Below are positions 1-12,700 of a stretch of 64,000 nucleotides of DNA, piece by piece. The notes under the pieces are model-generated. The model saw nothing but the letters and a program-made list of their open reading frames with translations. It was not told the DNA's origin and ran no database searches. Source of the DNA: Liolophura sinensis. Taxonomy: Eukaryota; Mollusca; Polyplacophora; Chitonida; Chitonidae. The DNA is taken from the NCBI RefSeq assembly GCF_032854445.1, contig NC_088297.1, positions 25,971,915 to 26,035,914 of the forward strand, read 5' to 3'. Made by a program: the position numbers and the translations under genes. How positions within the stretch are numbered: the stretch's first letter is position 1; each line of letters opens with the position of its first letter.

Positions 1-298
1 GCTTTTCACGTAACTGTGAACACAATTTTGGCCTTATCATTACCGTTTCTTCAGCAAGCCCGCCTGAATACCCTCCACATTCTCATAATATGTTGCATCT
101 CAGTGGAACATTTGGTCAAAGATGTCAAATTTAACAACGTTCACCCACGACGCCTTCGGCAATCTCAGTGAACTAAAAGTGTGGCAATAAATCAAGTGAC
201 TCTGTATGTGCCAGAAGCCTTATCATGCATCAACTTTCAACCTTAAATCTAACTTACTGACAACAGTTTGCACTGAAGCCGATTTGACAAAAGCAGCA

Positions 299-415
299 AC
301 TTGTGGATGGTCATGAGTTTACCTCTGTCGGGTTTTCTCCTACCATACTGCTGGCTGCCGTCGTATAAGTTAAATATTCGTTAATACGGCGTAAAACACC
401 AGTCAAATAAATAAA
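299..415 (+). mobile_element. SINE 3' fragment
   Basis: This stretch matches the second half of the tRNA-derived SINE seen complete at 12225-12480: a 'gtggatggtca' block, 'ctgctggctgccgtcgtata', then 'tacggcgtaaaacaccagtc' and an AAATAAATAA tail. The tRNA-like head is missing or too decayed to see. The rest of 1-740 shows no gene or other element I recognise. Confidence 0.75.
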
Positions 416-740
416 TGAAATTTGAATAATAGGTCTAACATATAACGACACCAACACATCAGCGTCCGATATAAGGTCGCGTGTGAACAAAATCCATGGT
501 CTTTATACCTATACCCGCTATTTAAGTGCCTTCGATTCGATGAAATTCAAGTTTACACACATGAAAACATGTATATGACTTGCGTGGTAAAATAAACAAA
601 TATCTATCACACCTTATTCAAGCATGTCTTTCATTTATACGACAGCGGTCATTTTTTTCAGCGGAGGAAATTCGGAGTGGCTGGGACAAACCACTTATAC
701 TTTTGCAATTTTCTGACGAAATTTACGTCATATTGGTGGA

Positions 741-2590
741 AGACATGCCAAACTGCATAAATGGTCTTCATCGACATGCCAGACTGCACAAATGGTCTTC
801 ATCGACATGCCAGACTGCACAAATGGTCTTCATAGACATGCCAGATTGCACAAATGGTCTTCATAAACATGCCAGATTGCACAAATGGTCTTCATCAATA
901 TGCCAGATTGCACAAATGGTCTTCATCAACATGCCAGATTGCACAAATGGTCTTCATCAACATGCCAGTCTGGCCAAATGGTCTTCATCTTCATGCCAGA
1001 CTGCACAAATGGTCTTCATCGACATGCCAGATTGCACAAATGGTCTTCATCAACATGTCAGATTGCACAAATGGTCTTCATCAACATGCCAGTCTGCACA
1101 AATGATCTTCATCAACATGCCAGTCTGCACAAATGGTCTTCATCGACATGCCAGATTGCACAAATGGTTTTCATAGACATGCCAGATTGCACAAATGGTT
1201 TTCATAGACATGCCAGATTGCACAAATGGTCTTCATCAACATGCCAGATTGCACAAATGGTCTTCATCAACATGCCAGTCTGGCCAAATGGTCTTCATCT
1301 TCATGCCAGACTGCACAAATGGTCTTCATCGACATGCCAGATTGCACAAATGGTCTTCATCAACATGTCAGATTGCACAAATGGTCTTCATCAACATGCC
1401 AGTCTGCACAAATGATCTTCATCAACATGCCAGTCTGCACAAATGGTCTTCATCGACATGCCAGATTGCACAAATGGTTTTCATAGACATGCCAGATTGC
1501 ACAAATGGTCTTCATAGACATGGGAGATTGCACAAATGGTCTTCATAAACATGCCAGTCTGCACAAATGGTCTTCATCGACATGCCAGATTGCACAAATG
1601 GTTTTCATAGACATGCCAGATTGCACAAATGGTCTTCATAGACATGGGAGATTGCATGAATGGTTTTCATCGACATGCCAGTCTGCACAAATGGTCTTCA
1701 TAAACATGCCAGTCTGCACAAATGGTCTTCAGAGACATGCCAGTCTGCACAAATGGTCTTCAGAGACATGCCAGTCTGCACAAATGGTCTTCATAAACAT
1801 GCCAGTCTGCACAAATGGTCTTCATCGACATGCCAGTCTGCACAAATGGTCTTCAGAGACATGCCAGACTGCACAAATGGTCTTCATAAACATGCCAGTC
1901 TGCACAAATGGTCTTTATAAACATGCCAGTCTGCACAAATGGTCTTCATAAACATGCCAGACTGCACAAATGGTCTTCATAGACATGCCAGATTGCACAA
2001 ATGGTCTTCATCGACATACCAGTCTGCACAAATGGTCTTTACAGACATGCCAGTCTGCACAAATGGTCTTCATAAACATGCCAGTCTGCACAAATGGTTT
2101 TCATCGACATGCCAGTCTGCACAAATGGTCTTCATCGACATGCCAGTCTGCACAAATGGTCTTCATCGACATACCAGTCTGCACAAATGGTCTTCATAAA
2201 CATGCCAGTCTGCACAAATGGTCTTCATCGACATGCCAGTCTGCACAAATGGCCTTCATCGACATGCCAGTCTGCACAAATGATCTTGATAAACATGCCA
2301 GACTGCACAAATGGTCTTCATCGACATGCCAGTCTGCACAAATGGTCTTCATAAACATGCCAGATTGCATGAATGGTCTTCATCGACATGCCAGACTGCA
2401 CAAATGGCTTTCATCGACATGCCAGATTGCACAAATGGTCTCCATCGTCATGCCAGACTGCACAAATGGTCTTCATCGACATGCCAGACTGCAGAAATGG
2501 CCTTCATAGACATGCCAGATTGCACAAATGGTCTTCATCGACATGCCAGATTGCATGAATGGTTTTCATAGACATGCCAGACTGCACGAA
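741..2590. repeat. 31-bp minisatellite, about 60 copies
   Basis: Each unit begins near 'catgccagtctgcacaaatg' and continues with a 'gtcttcat' stretch; the period is 31 bp. Variants alternate (cagtctg, cagattg, cagactg). A 10-unit block is itself duplicated: the rare 'tctggccaaatg' variant occurs at 970 and again 310 bp later. Because 31 leaves remainder 1 on division by 3, open frames appear in all three forward frames. These are by-products of the repeat, not genes. Confidence 0.95.
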
Positions 2591-4220
2591 GAACCCCACA
2601 AGTGTGTTGGGCCGCGTTATTTATTTCTTTCTTTATTTATTTATTTCTTTATCTGTTTGAGGTTTAGCGTGGCTGTAATAAATATTACCACATCTATCAA
2701 TCAATGAATGTGGAGAACACCATCTTTTGCCATGTAGTTATCTGACAAAGTTTAGCTGCAGTAGAACCAGCTGGAGGTAGATTCGAACTGGCGACTGGTA
2801 GTTAGGGACCTACAAGGCCTGGATTCACTAAGTGATCTTAATTAGGCTTAAGCCAAAAGTTCAATCATTAGACTTGGTAGGTATGTTCTGTTATTTGAGA
2901 TGAAAGTTGTTTTACAATAACCGACAAGGAATTTACCTTGTAAAACAATATTTTAACCTGGTACATATAAAATAAGAATTTTAAAGTGATTTAAAATTTT
3001 GACTTACATCTAAATCGCTTCGTGGTTCCGGGGTCATTCGTCTGTGTGATGGAGCCGGACAGAGCGAGGTGAAAGCGCATCTTTTGTCAAGCTATACCTG
3101 ACAAACCTAATAATAATTCAACAGTTCTACCAGCCAGAGGCCGGATTCGAACCCACGTATTGGGTTACAGTGATGATATGTGACGCTTACAGGTTCAATG
3201 CTATATTTTACACATGACATATTACACATGATTTTTTTTGTATTCAAGCTTACATAATAGGCCAACAGGAAAACCTTGACAAAACACGTTTGATATTTCT
3301 TTTTCTTACACCTTTTATTGTGAGGGCAGTTTGTTATTATGTCTCAAACCTCCGGTCAGTCCGTCATAGTTTGGCAGATGTAGGCCTAGCTAGTGACCTA
3401 CATGTGAAAATCTATTCGATTTAGTGAAAAATAATGAAGGACGATGAACAAATATCGTAATAAATTTGACCAATATCAGTATCCCTTAAAGTTGAAACAA
3501 GAGGATGAGCGCAACATACAAAATACGCACTGGCTGTGTTGAATCTTGCACCACAAAAATAATGACCCCTTGCCAAAGCCGTACCCGCCTCAGACAGCCC
3601 GTGACATGGACGGTCAGTGGGTAAACAGTCAGTGTACAAACAGCTTGACGTAACTTGATACTGCGTACGACTGCGAATGAGAGAGAAATGAAATATTTAC
3701 AAGCCCCAGATAGACAGTTGCATAAATTAGACATGACTCCATGTGAGGAAAGCAAAACGACAATCTGAGGTTGCACTTTGATCTTTCCATGGGTGGAGAA
3801 ATAGAAATTTGGCACACCCCCTGAACTCCTGCAACAACAACAACGCTGTGTTAAGTAATGCCACATCATAGTAGACCTGTTGATACCAAGGTAAAGTCAG
3901 TGTGTGGGTCAAAACGGGATGATTAAGGCTATTTCAGTGGTGTATGTGTCTTATTTAAACAGACATTATTATGTAAAAATCGTTAAAATTGTCATTTGAT
4001 TTCTTTCTTCAGAGTTTAGTGATATTAGTTTAAAGACAAAAAGACATTGTAAGAGGCAATTTTAGAGGTATACAGGAATAAATTCTAATGACGCACCATT
4101 ATTGAGGAGACAACAATGGCTTCAGTTTCCTAGCCCTTGGACAAATGATATCATAGGTTCAAATCCAGCTCATACTGTCCAGTTCAGCTTCAGCTATTGG
4201 TCCAGAGAATTGTCATGGAG
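2591..4220. other. No gene seen; possible decayed tRNA-like elements
   Basis: No exon could be supported. On the minus strand 3143-3153 reads as a perfect tRNA B-box (GGTTCGAATCC), and 2786-2797 is a weaker one. Neither has a cloverleaf that I can fold, so decayed tRNA-derived SINE heads are more likely than tRNA genes. Minus-strand open frames at 3421-3912 look random. Confidence 0.4.
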
Positions 4221-5407
4221 TTCTGTCTGCTTTTCTCTACCCAATAACCTGGCCGCTCTCGAACATAAAATGTACAGTGTATCTGCTTTTCTCTACTCAA
4301 TAACCTGGCCGCTCTCAAAGATAAAATGTACAGTGTGTCTGCTTTTCTCTACCCAATAACCTGGCCGCTCTCAAAGATAAAGTGTACAGTGTTTCTGCTT
4401 TTCTCTACTCAATAACCTGGCCGCTCTCAGATATAAAGTGTACAGTGTTTCTGCTTTTCTCTACCCAGTAACCTGGCCGCTCTCAAACATAAAGTGTACA
4501 GTGTGTCTTCTTTTCTCTACTCAATAACCCGGCAGCTCTCAGATATAAAGTGTACAGTGTGCCTGCTTTTCTCTACCCAATAACCTGGCCGCTCTCAAAC
4601 ATAAAGTGTACAGTGTGTCTGCTTTTCTTTACCCAATAACCTGGCCCCTCTGAAATATAACGTGTACAGTGTGTCTGCTTTTCTCTACCCAATAACCTGG
4701 CCGCTCTCGAACATAAAATGTACAGTGTGTCTGCTTTTCTCTACCCAATAGCCTGGCCCCTCTGAAATATAAAGTGTACAGTGTGTCTGCTTTTCTCTAC
4801 CCAATAACCTGGCCGCTCTCGAACATAAAATGTACAGTGTGTCTGCTTTTCTTTACCCAATAACCTGGCCGCTCTCAAACATAAAATGTACAGAGTGTCT
4901 GCTTTTCTTTACCCAATAACCTGGCCGCTCTCGAACATAAAGTGTACAGTGTGTCTGCTTTTCTCTACCCAATAACCTGGCCGCTCTCGAACATAAAGTG
5001 TACAGTGTGTCTGCTTTTTCTCTACCCAATAACCAGGCCGCTCTCAAAGATAAAGTGTACAGTGTTTCTGCTTTTCTCTACCCAATAACCTGGCCGCTCT
5101 GAAATATAAAGTGTACAGTGTGTCTGCTTTTCTCTACCCAATAACCTGGCTGCTCTCGAACATAAAATGTACAGTGTGTCTGCTTTTCTTTACCCAATAA
5201 CCTGGCCGCTCTGAAATATAAAGTGTACAGTGTGTCTGCTTTTCTCTACCCAATAACCTGGCCGCTCTCGAACATAAAATGTACAGTGTGTCTGCTTTTC
5301 TTTACCCAATAACCTGGCCGCTCTCAAACATAAAATGTACAGAGTGTCTGCTTTTCTTTACCCAATAACCTGGCCGCTCTCAAACATAAAATGTACCGTG
5401 TGTCTGT
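4221..5407. repeat. 56-bp minisatellite, about 21 copies
   Basis: The unit contains 'cttttctctacccaataacc' followed by 'tggccgctct' and 'ataaagtgtacagtgt'. The spacing of the 'ctgcttttct' block is 56 bp throughout. It lies upstream of the first recognised exon of the seven-helix receptor-like gene, possibly in an upstream intron or in the 5' flank. Confidence 0.95.
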
Positions 5408-6295
5408 TTAACTTAATACTAATTAGATTTTCCATCTGGTAGAGCTCTGAAATTCATGTTTACATGTAGAACTGCGTGTACCATTAGCACACATTAATAT
5501 TTTACTGGGTGTAACATCGGGAATGCGTGGGTTCAGTCCCAAGCTGGGGCATGCATGGCAATATGGGAAAGGTGGAAACTGAGTTACTTCATAGGTTGAT
5601 CATACACATGGTGAAGGAAGGTGTCCAGGTATGTGTACATGTCCAGGTAATAGCCCAGTGTCTGTGTGTGTACTGCATCTGGCCTAGTGTCTGTGTGTGT
5701 ACTGCATCTGGATGGGGTGTTTTCTACATGTACTTGGCATGGACTAATCCCGTTTTTATTTACGGTGGAACAGTACATACATGTACATTAGCTTTATGAC
5801 AGTATTTATAATAATAATAATTATGCATTTATTTGCATAAAGGCCTTAGGCCTGAATACAATACAGATTGCCAACAGCTTCGAGTCATTTGGGGATGCAG
5901 CATAATCATTTTGCTGTAAGCTCTATGCAGACTTGAAGTACTGTAGTCATTTCTTCAAAGTTTGCTGCATTTCAGAGCAACATTTATGATTAGAGACTCC
6001 ATTCATGTGTAATAAATGCATAGGTTTGTTATAATATTGAAGACAAATTATTCAATGACATTGAAGCATAAAACCTTTATACTTTTTCTCTATATTTCCC
6101 AAGTGTTTAAATTGTTGAGAGGTTATGAGAAAATGAAACTGGTGTTTGATCTGCTGTACATGTGAATCACATAAATGACACTACCAGTATCCACACTCTT
6201 TTGGGGTACTCTTTATTAAAGCAGTTGCTATGGTGATGTGACAGAAATAAAGAATGTAAACACCTAACTTACAAATAATTAATTATGTTTTGCAG
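5408..6295. other. Intron or 5' flank of receptor-like gene; no element seen
   Basis: Unique AT-rich sequence ending in a good splice acceptor (tattatgttttgcag-type tract, AG at 6294-6295). A short duplicated 'gtgtgtgtactgcatctgg' segment occurs near 5660-5712. No upstream coding exon was recognised. The next exon needs one base from an earlier exon, so at least one further exon (coding or 5' UTR) must lie upstream. Confidence 0.45.
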
Positions 6296-6746
6296 GTTTT
6301 GACACTCCTATGTCTGGGAGAGCAAAGAGTAACTCTGAGGCATACTCATTAGACAGTATCTCAGGACTGGAGTCGTTTGACAGTAGAATGGAAGCGTCTA
6401 GACAAGCCCCGCTGATACACCTCGGGGATGAGGACCCAGCGCTGTCGGTCCCAGTCCGGGATGTGTCCATGAGCAGCCATGACAGCGGGCTGGCTGACCG
6501 GGAGCTGGAGTCTGGTGATCGCTTTGAGACTTCTTCAGGACTTCCACCGTCCATACCTGAGCAGGATAGAGAACAGTCAAGGGAAGGAGTACAGCAACGA
6601 CCTTTGGCCTCCAAGCACAGGGGACCTTCCCGACAGGGTTTTCTCCCCTTGAAGTCATGCCCAGACGTTTTGCGCTCTAGAGAAGCAGAGGAATCAGCAC
6701 GAAACTTTGAGCGCATGTTTGGACTTCGGTTATCTGGACGCAGAAG
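6296..6746 (+). CDS. Receptor-like gene exon 1 (first seen)
   Basis: Acceptor AG at 6294-6295, donor GTGAGA at 6747. Two bases (GT) complete a codon from an upstream exon, then F-D-T-P precede Met 6310. The exon ends in phase 2 (AG). It encodes a Ser-, Arg- and Glu-rich cytosolic segment with an ESARNFERMFGLRL helix-like end. Opposite-strand frames over it are shadows. Confidence 0.7.
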
Positions 6747-9700
6747 GTGAGACTGAAGCTGAAGTGTAGTAAGAATTTTTGGCATATACATGTGTGTACA
6801 AACAATATGTACCTGCAGGTCAGTTTGACTATCTGATCCAGGTCAAGTGGTGAAGCAAAGGCTATTGCGATGAACATATGTGTTCTGGGTTCAACACCCG
6901 TCCCGTCACATATGCGTATATATTGTTTAGTGTTTTAGGGTCATGTAATATATTAGTGTGCGAACCCAGCCTTGGCCATTTGTGCAAACATTAAAGACCA
7001 TTTGTCTTCCATCAGTATGGTGTGTGTATTTCACATGTGGAGTAATTCATCAGTAACTTGCCACTTGACACTCCAGTTTCTCCAGCCACGAAAACAACCA
7101 TCAAAAAATTATTGTGTAAGGAGTTAAACAGCAATCAGACCTGTGAATTACACACCAAACAAACATGGTTTGGCAGTTGCGCATTTTAGAAATTTGCAGG
7201 TAACACAGATACCTACCTTTTTGGAAAATAAGATAATTAATGGACAATAATTTTGTGGGAAGTATTGATTGTATATTGTACAGAGAGAAATAGTTGTTAT
7301 TGTTGTACATGACAGGAGTAATGTTTGTTGTTTTTATTTATATATATAGTCCATTGTTGTTTTAGTAGTGTCATAATAACTTACCCATGTACAAACATGT
7401 ATTGCTTTTTTTGTGGAGGAAAAGTCTGGGGGAAACCACCAACATTTTTCCAAATTACTGATTAACTGCAAAAGCATTATTATAACATTTTTATGATGCT
7501 GTTGTTTATATAAATTCATATTGTTACATTTTATTTGTACAATGTATACATTTATGGCCTTGACCTAACAACTTTGTTGACAGCTCATGGACATGTATCA
7601 GTAGTTTATTCTCCCTAAAAAATTCACCTGAAAAGTTCATCTATATTGGCAAGTAAAGTTCATTTGTTAAAAGTATTTCTTTTGGTGCTGAAATTTTCCG
7701 CACAGGATATCATTCTACCCTCTGAGAAAACATCTGCACACCTCAAGGCTAACAGAACTGTTGATCTCAGAGTATCAGGCAAACTGAGTAACTGTCTCGG
7801 GTGAAATTTTAGGTAAAGTACATTGACAGTACAGTACATACAGGTATCTCTGAAGCAGGGTGAGAGGCCTGCAGACCATGAAGATTGTGTTATCACAGAC
7901 TCTTGTGATAGTGTCTGGGGGACAGTATGTCAGGGAACAATATAACACCACCACCCCCCACCCCCACCCCCAAACACACCACAAACACCAAGAAAGGGGA
8001 AGTACAAAGTCTAAAGTCTCCTGTCTCTCACATCCTCTTTGTGAGGCCTGACTGGAGTGCCTGTGTACATATGTGTTAAAAGCTGCCACAATGTCAGAGG
8101 GAATGTCTACCAGTGGCTGGTTTTACATGAGGGATTCGATTTCTAACCTTCTGAAGATTTTCAAAAGGTCAGCCACAGAAGTTAGGGTTTTTATGTTGAG
8201 AGTACCCTGTACTCTGTAATATTGCACTGTGTTGACCAGTGGACTTGTACAGTGTACCTGTCTGCTGGTGATCAGTCCGGGTAATAGGTCAGCTGTTCAA
8301 ATGGACTGGATACAGTTACCATGGTTACATGTTTGTACTGTAGGTGTCTGATACTGTCATTCTTCAACCTTTTGGCATGATTGCATGATTTTTTTGTCAA
8401 GCATATTCTCATGGCCGTATTCTGTGTAGACTGATGAATACTTTCTCTGCATCCGTGAAGAATAGCCAACCCACTCAATGTAGATTGGCTTCAGATCTAA
8501 TGAAAAAGGCCTTTCACATGCGAAATGGTTGAGGAATTAGTGTTACTTAATGATTTTTAAGAAATTAACAAAGAAAGAAAAATTTTAAAATGTGAAAAAA
8601 CCTAAAATTTCATTGAAAAATTCCGTTTTTGGTTGTGCCCATTGTGGTAGTGCCCTTTTTGGGAGGGACTGTACCGTAACGCTCACTGGAATTATTTTTA
8701 ATGATGTTTGCAGAATTAATTAAATATATGTTTATGATGTATCGTTGTTTTTCTACAGACCTCGGCATCCAGTGGGCCGAGTGCAGTCCGTGTCGGAGAG
8801 GTTTTACGATGAGTCCGGTGAACAGAGAAGTAACATCCGGCCAGATTTGTATGTTAGTTTTGATGAAGAGCCAAGACGGGCTCAAATAAAACAGTCCAAG
8901 AAACTACCCGGCTGGGCTTGGTACCTTCTGTCCAAGTCCCTTGGGGTGAAGTCTCACCCCAGGGAGAAGCCGATCTTTGCCACATTTCTTCACGTGTTGA
9001 CGTTAACGTTTGGGCTAACATTTCTGGTGACCTACACCTGGCATAAGGTATACGATATCGTCAGCATCATGACCAAGTCCACCGTTCTCACTGGCATGGT
9101 GGAGATTGTCATCTGTATCTGCTGGGTCTCCTTGACCATTTATGCCAATAAGTGTGCAGCCAGGTTGTTTAGCAGTAAGAACTTCATCCGCAGCGTACGC
9201 CTCCATTCCAAGACAATATTCAAAGTGAGTGCGGTGGGGCTGATGGGCATTCTGGGTGTGTCGTTTATGACTGTGAACAGCTACCACGCCGTCAGCACAT
9301 TTCAGGACGAACACTGTCTCTCTGTCAACCTCAGCTTTGTCGTGTGTAAAATCGTGTATCCAGCTCGTGTGTCCTTCAACATCTTTGGAATTATCTGGAA
9401 TATGATTGTGGCGGCCGTTCTTCTGTCTGTCTGTCGCACGCACACAGTCGGTAAGTCAGGGTGTCAGTAGGACATTTGCATTCTTAGCCTCATTTGGCTG
9501 TGTGAGTTGCCTTTTCTGAATCTTTTAAATGGAGCGTGATTGTATTAATTAAATAGGGTTTATAATTTCATACTTCATGGAAGTGAGATGTTCTTGAGTG
9601 CAATGTTGAGCATCAGGCCAGAAAATAAGTACATGATAATAATAAAATGTATTAAGCATGTAGTCGGTGAGGTCAGAGACCATCCCCTCTGCAATTCTAT

Positions 9701-12700
9701 GGTCCTCTGGGTTTCCATTTTAAATCAGTATGTGTACATTAACATATCATTACACTGTATGTAGACCAGCATTTACATTTCCTTGCCCTTTGAGAATTGG
9801 AAATTTTTACTTTGTTTCCTGTCATTGAAGCATGTAAATTACGTGTATGTACCTAGTCCCAAGTATCCAATCAATATGTAGCAGATATACCATGATCACA
9901 TGATCATTACAGATTATAGTTTTTGAGGGGCGAGGCCCTGTAATGCGTCATTTGTGACCTCATTAACATAAATGGGCTGAGCATTTCAAATCATCAGTGA
10001 CTTGTTGTGAATGTTTGCGTCTTAGAACTTCCTGAACTGTTAACTTTTCTGTGACGTCCTGGCCCCTCAAGAGTCCTGTTTGCCGACGTATTCTATGAGC
10101 CGTGAAAGTGACATCAGGCATCACAGACGCTGCCTGTATCCTGCACTATCAGCTGTCTGAATTTGTCAGACGGAGACTGACACTGCCTGTATCCTGCACT
10201 ATCAGCTGTCTGAATTTGTCAGACGGAGACTGACGCTGCCTGTATCCTGCACTATCAGCTGTCTGAATTTGTCAGACGGAGACTGAAACTGCCTGTATAA
10301 GGGCACTACACCCATTAAATGGCTGGAGAGTGAATTGGGCACAACCCTTTTTAACAATCGTCTTACACGTGTAGATTGAAACCTCCATCCATAATTGGTA
10401 GAATTCCGTGATATAGAAAATATTCACACCTTTTCTAGCCATTTCATTGGTCAGTGTGCCTCAATCATATGATGAATGTCCACTTTACTGTTTTGTGTAA
10501 TCATTTTTTCTTTCTTTTCTCTGTAACAAAGGCATCAGAAGGTTCATTAAGGAACTGGAGATGGACGGGAAGAAATATGAAGACTTCTGGAAGGAGAGGA
10601 TGTCAGGAAATCCCACACAGTCTTTGTTAGACCTAGATAATCTACACGACCTTGACGCCATGTCTGACGGGGGTAAGATAACCTTCATGACCTTGACCTT
10701 GACACCATGTCTGGTATTAAAGATAGCCTGTTTTACCTGAAAAAAATACGCTTTAACAACATCCACAATCGTCAGTAGACAAAAATGTTTGATGTTTGTC
10801 ATGTTTGCCATACGTCAGTTGTATGACCTATGTGTTTTTGTCTTTTCCAGAGTTTGGGTCGGAGTGGATAGTCTGGCAGGAGAACCATGCTTCAACACCC
10901 CCGCAGGATGACAGAGCTGAGGGCGTCCGACAGAGGTCAAGATGCAGCACTGGGGAAACACAACACACAGGGGAGATAACCCGCTCTGTGTCTCAGCTGG
11001 GGCACAGGCCCGACAATGAAGCAGGGCTCACTCCAATTGTAGAACCACTGTGGTCGACTAGCATTCCTGAGTCTCCAGGTGAGGTGGGTAGCACACAACC
11101 CTCTGTAACTGGTCCCTCTTACCCTGGACCCGTGAGACGATCCAGCGTCCCCGAATCAGAGGCACAGCCAGCTAATGGGCCATCTGGTGACCAGTATGAA
11201 CAGGTACTCTTCACACGAGATTCTCACATTCTTATAGTGCAAAGGTGTTTTCAAATGGCCTCTGATGTTCTCTGTACACATATGCAATAGTAACGTCATC
11301 TTGTGTGGGCCAACTGTCTGAAGGAAGGAAAAAGAAGATATGCTCTGTTCCCAACCTCTTCACTTGTACATATGCAGCTTGAGACTTCTAATCAATGCAG
11401 CTTGAGACTTCTAATCAATGCATTTGCAATACCCCTGACTCCAGTAGTACAGTAGGCATATTGAAACTTCAGGCATGCTACTGGCAAACTTCAATGATGC
11501 ACCAGACAAAATGGATCTCCAATAATGCAACTGACAAATTAAGTCTCCAATATCGCAACTGATAAGTTAGGGATCCAACAATGCAATTGACAAATTGAAT
11601 CTCCAACAATACAACTGACAAATTGAGTCTCCATTAAGGCACATGACAGATTGATACTCTAAGTCTATTAGCACAAGATAAGTCTTATTCTTAAATAAAG
11701 TTGTTTTAGCCCATGACTGTAACCAGTAATCTAAAATGAAATAAAAAAAAAATGAAGTCAGAAAAGTACATAAAATATTACCTAGACTTTTGTGCATTTT
11801 GCTTTGTTTGGTGTATGATGACATTGAAAGGATCTGGACTGAAGTGTAACACTGATTATTGGCACATTCTCCTAGGCATATGACAATGAGGATGGCGCCA
11901 ACGCCCCTGCTGAGGAGAATGGCTACCCCGATGATGAGGCTCCTCCCATAATGACCAACGAGGATATCCTGCTGTGTTACTGGAAGATCTCTGTAAGTAG
12001 CAATCCTCATTGAAAATCATGTGGTATAGAAATCCATACAGGGAATCAGATAATTTGTATTTATTACTGAGTTTTTCTATCTGTCTACCTGTGTGAAGGC
12101 GTTGTCTTGGGGATACACAGGTTGTGTGTTTGTAAGTTTATCAGTGTAATGAATTTATGATCCATTAGATATCCTTCCTGTCACTTTAATATTTCCTCAA
12201 GGTGCATGGTTTATCATGGGACTGGGGCCCTCAGTGGCTCAGTTGGTTAGCGCGCTAGGGCAGCGTAATGACCCAGGTGCCTCTTACCAATGCGGTTGTT
12301 GTGAGTTCAAGTCCAGCTCATGCTTGCTTCCTCTCTGGCTGTAAGGGGAAGGTCTGCCAGCAGCCTGTGGATGGTCGTGGTTTTCCCCGGTCTGTGCCCG
12401 GTTTCCTCCTATCATAATGCTGGCTGTGGTCATATAAGTGAAATATTCTTGAGTACGGCCTAAAACACCAATCAATTAAATATCTTGGGACTGAAGCAGA
12501 TGTGGCACTTTAACATTCATTCTTCACTCAGTCTACATTTGTTAAGATGTGTATATACTGTACTTAAAGTTTGTCTAATTACGTGTCCATTTGTTCATTG
12601 TAAAAGCCCTGGTACAGGCCCTGCTTTCATTCTTTGCTCAGTTTCTGTGCACCTTAAGATATTCACATAGGATGTTCCTTGGGGCTGGTCATATCCATAT

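Noticed and set aside
580-2571. Overlapping frames encoding repeats of the type MVFIDMPDCTNGLHRHARLH
   Set aside because: A 31-bp repeat gives the same peptide in all three forward frames; there is no start context or splice structure that would favour one.
3126-3160. Perfect tRNA B-box on the minus strand
   Set aside because: No matching A-box and no cloverleaf could be folded; probably a decayed SINE head.
6279-6791. 170-codon minus-strand frame rich in Ser
   Set aside because: Lies opposite the plus-strand exon 6296-6746, which is supported by splice phase; the minus frame has no splice or family support.
9015-9443. 142-codon minus-strand frame
   Set aside because: Shadow of the receptor-like gene's exon 2, which has clear membrane-protein coding on the plus strand.
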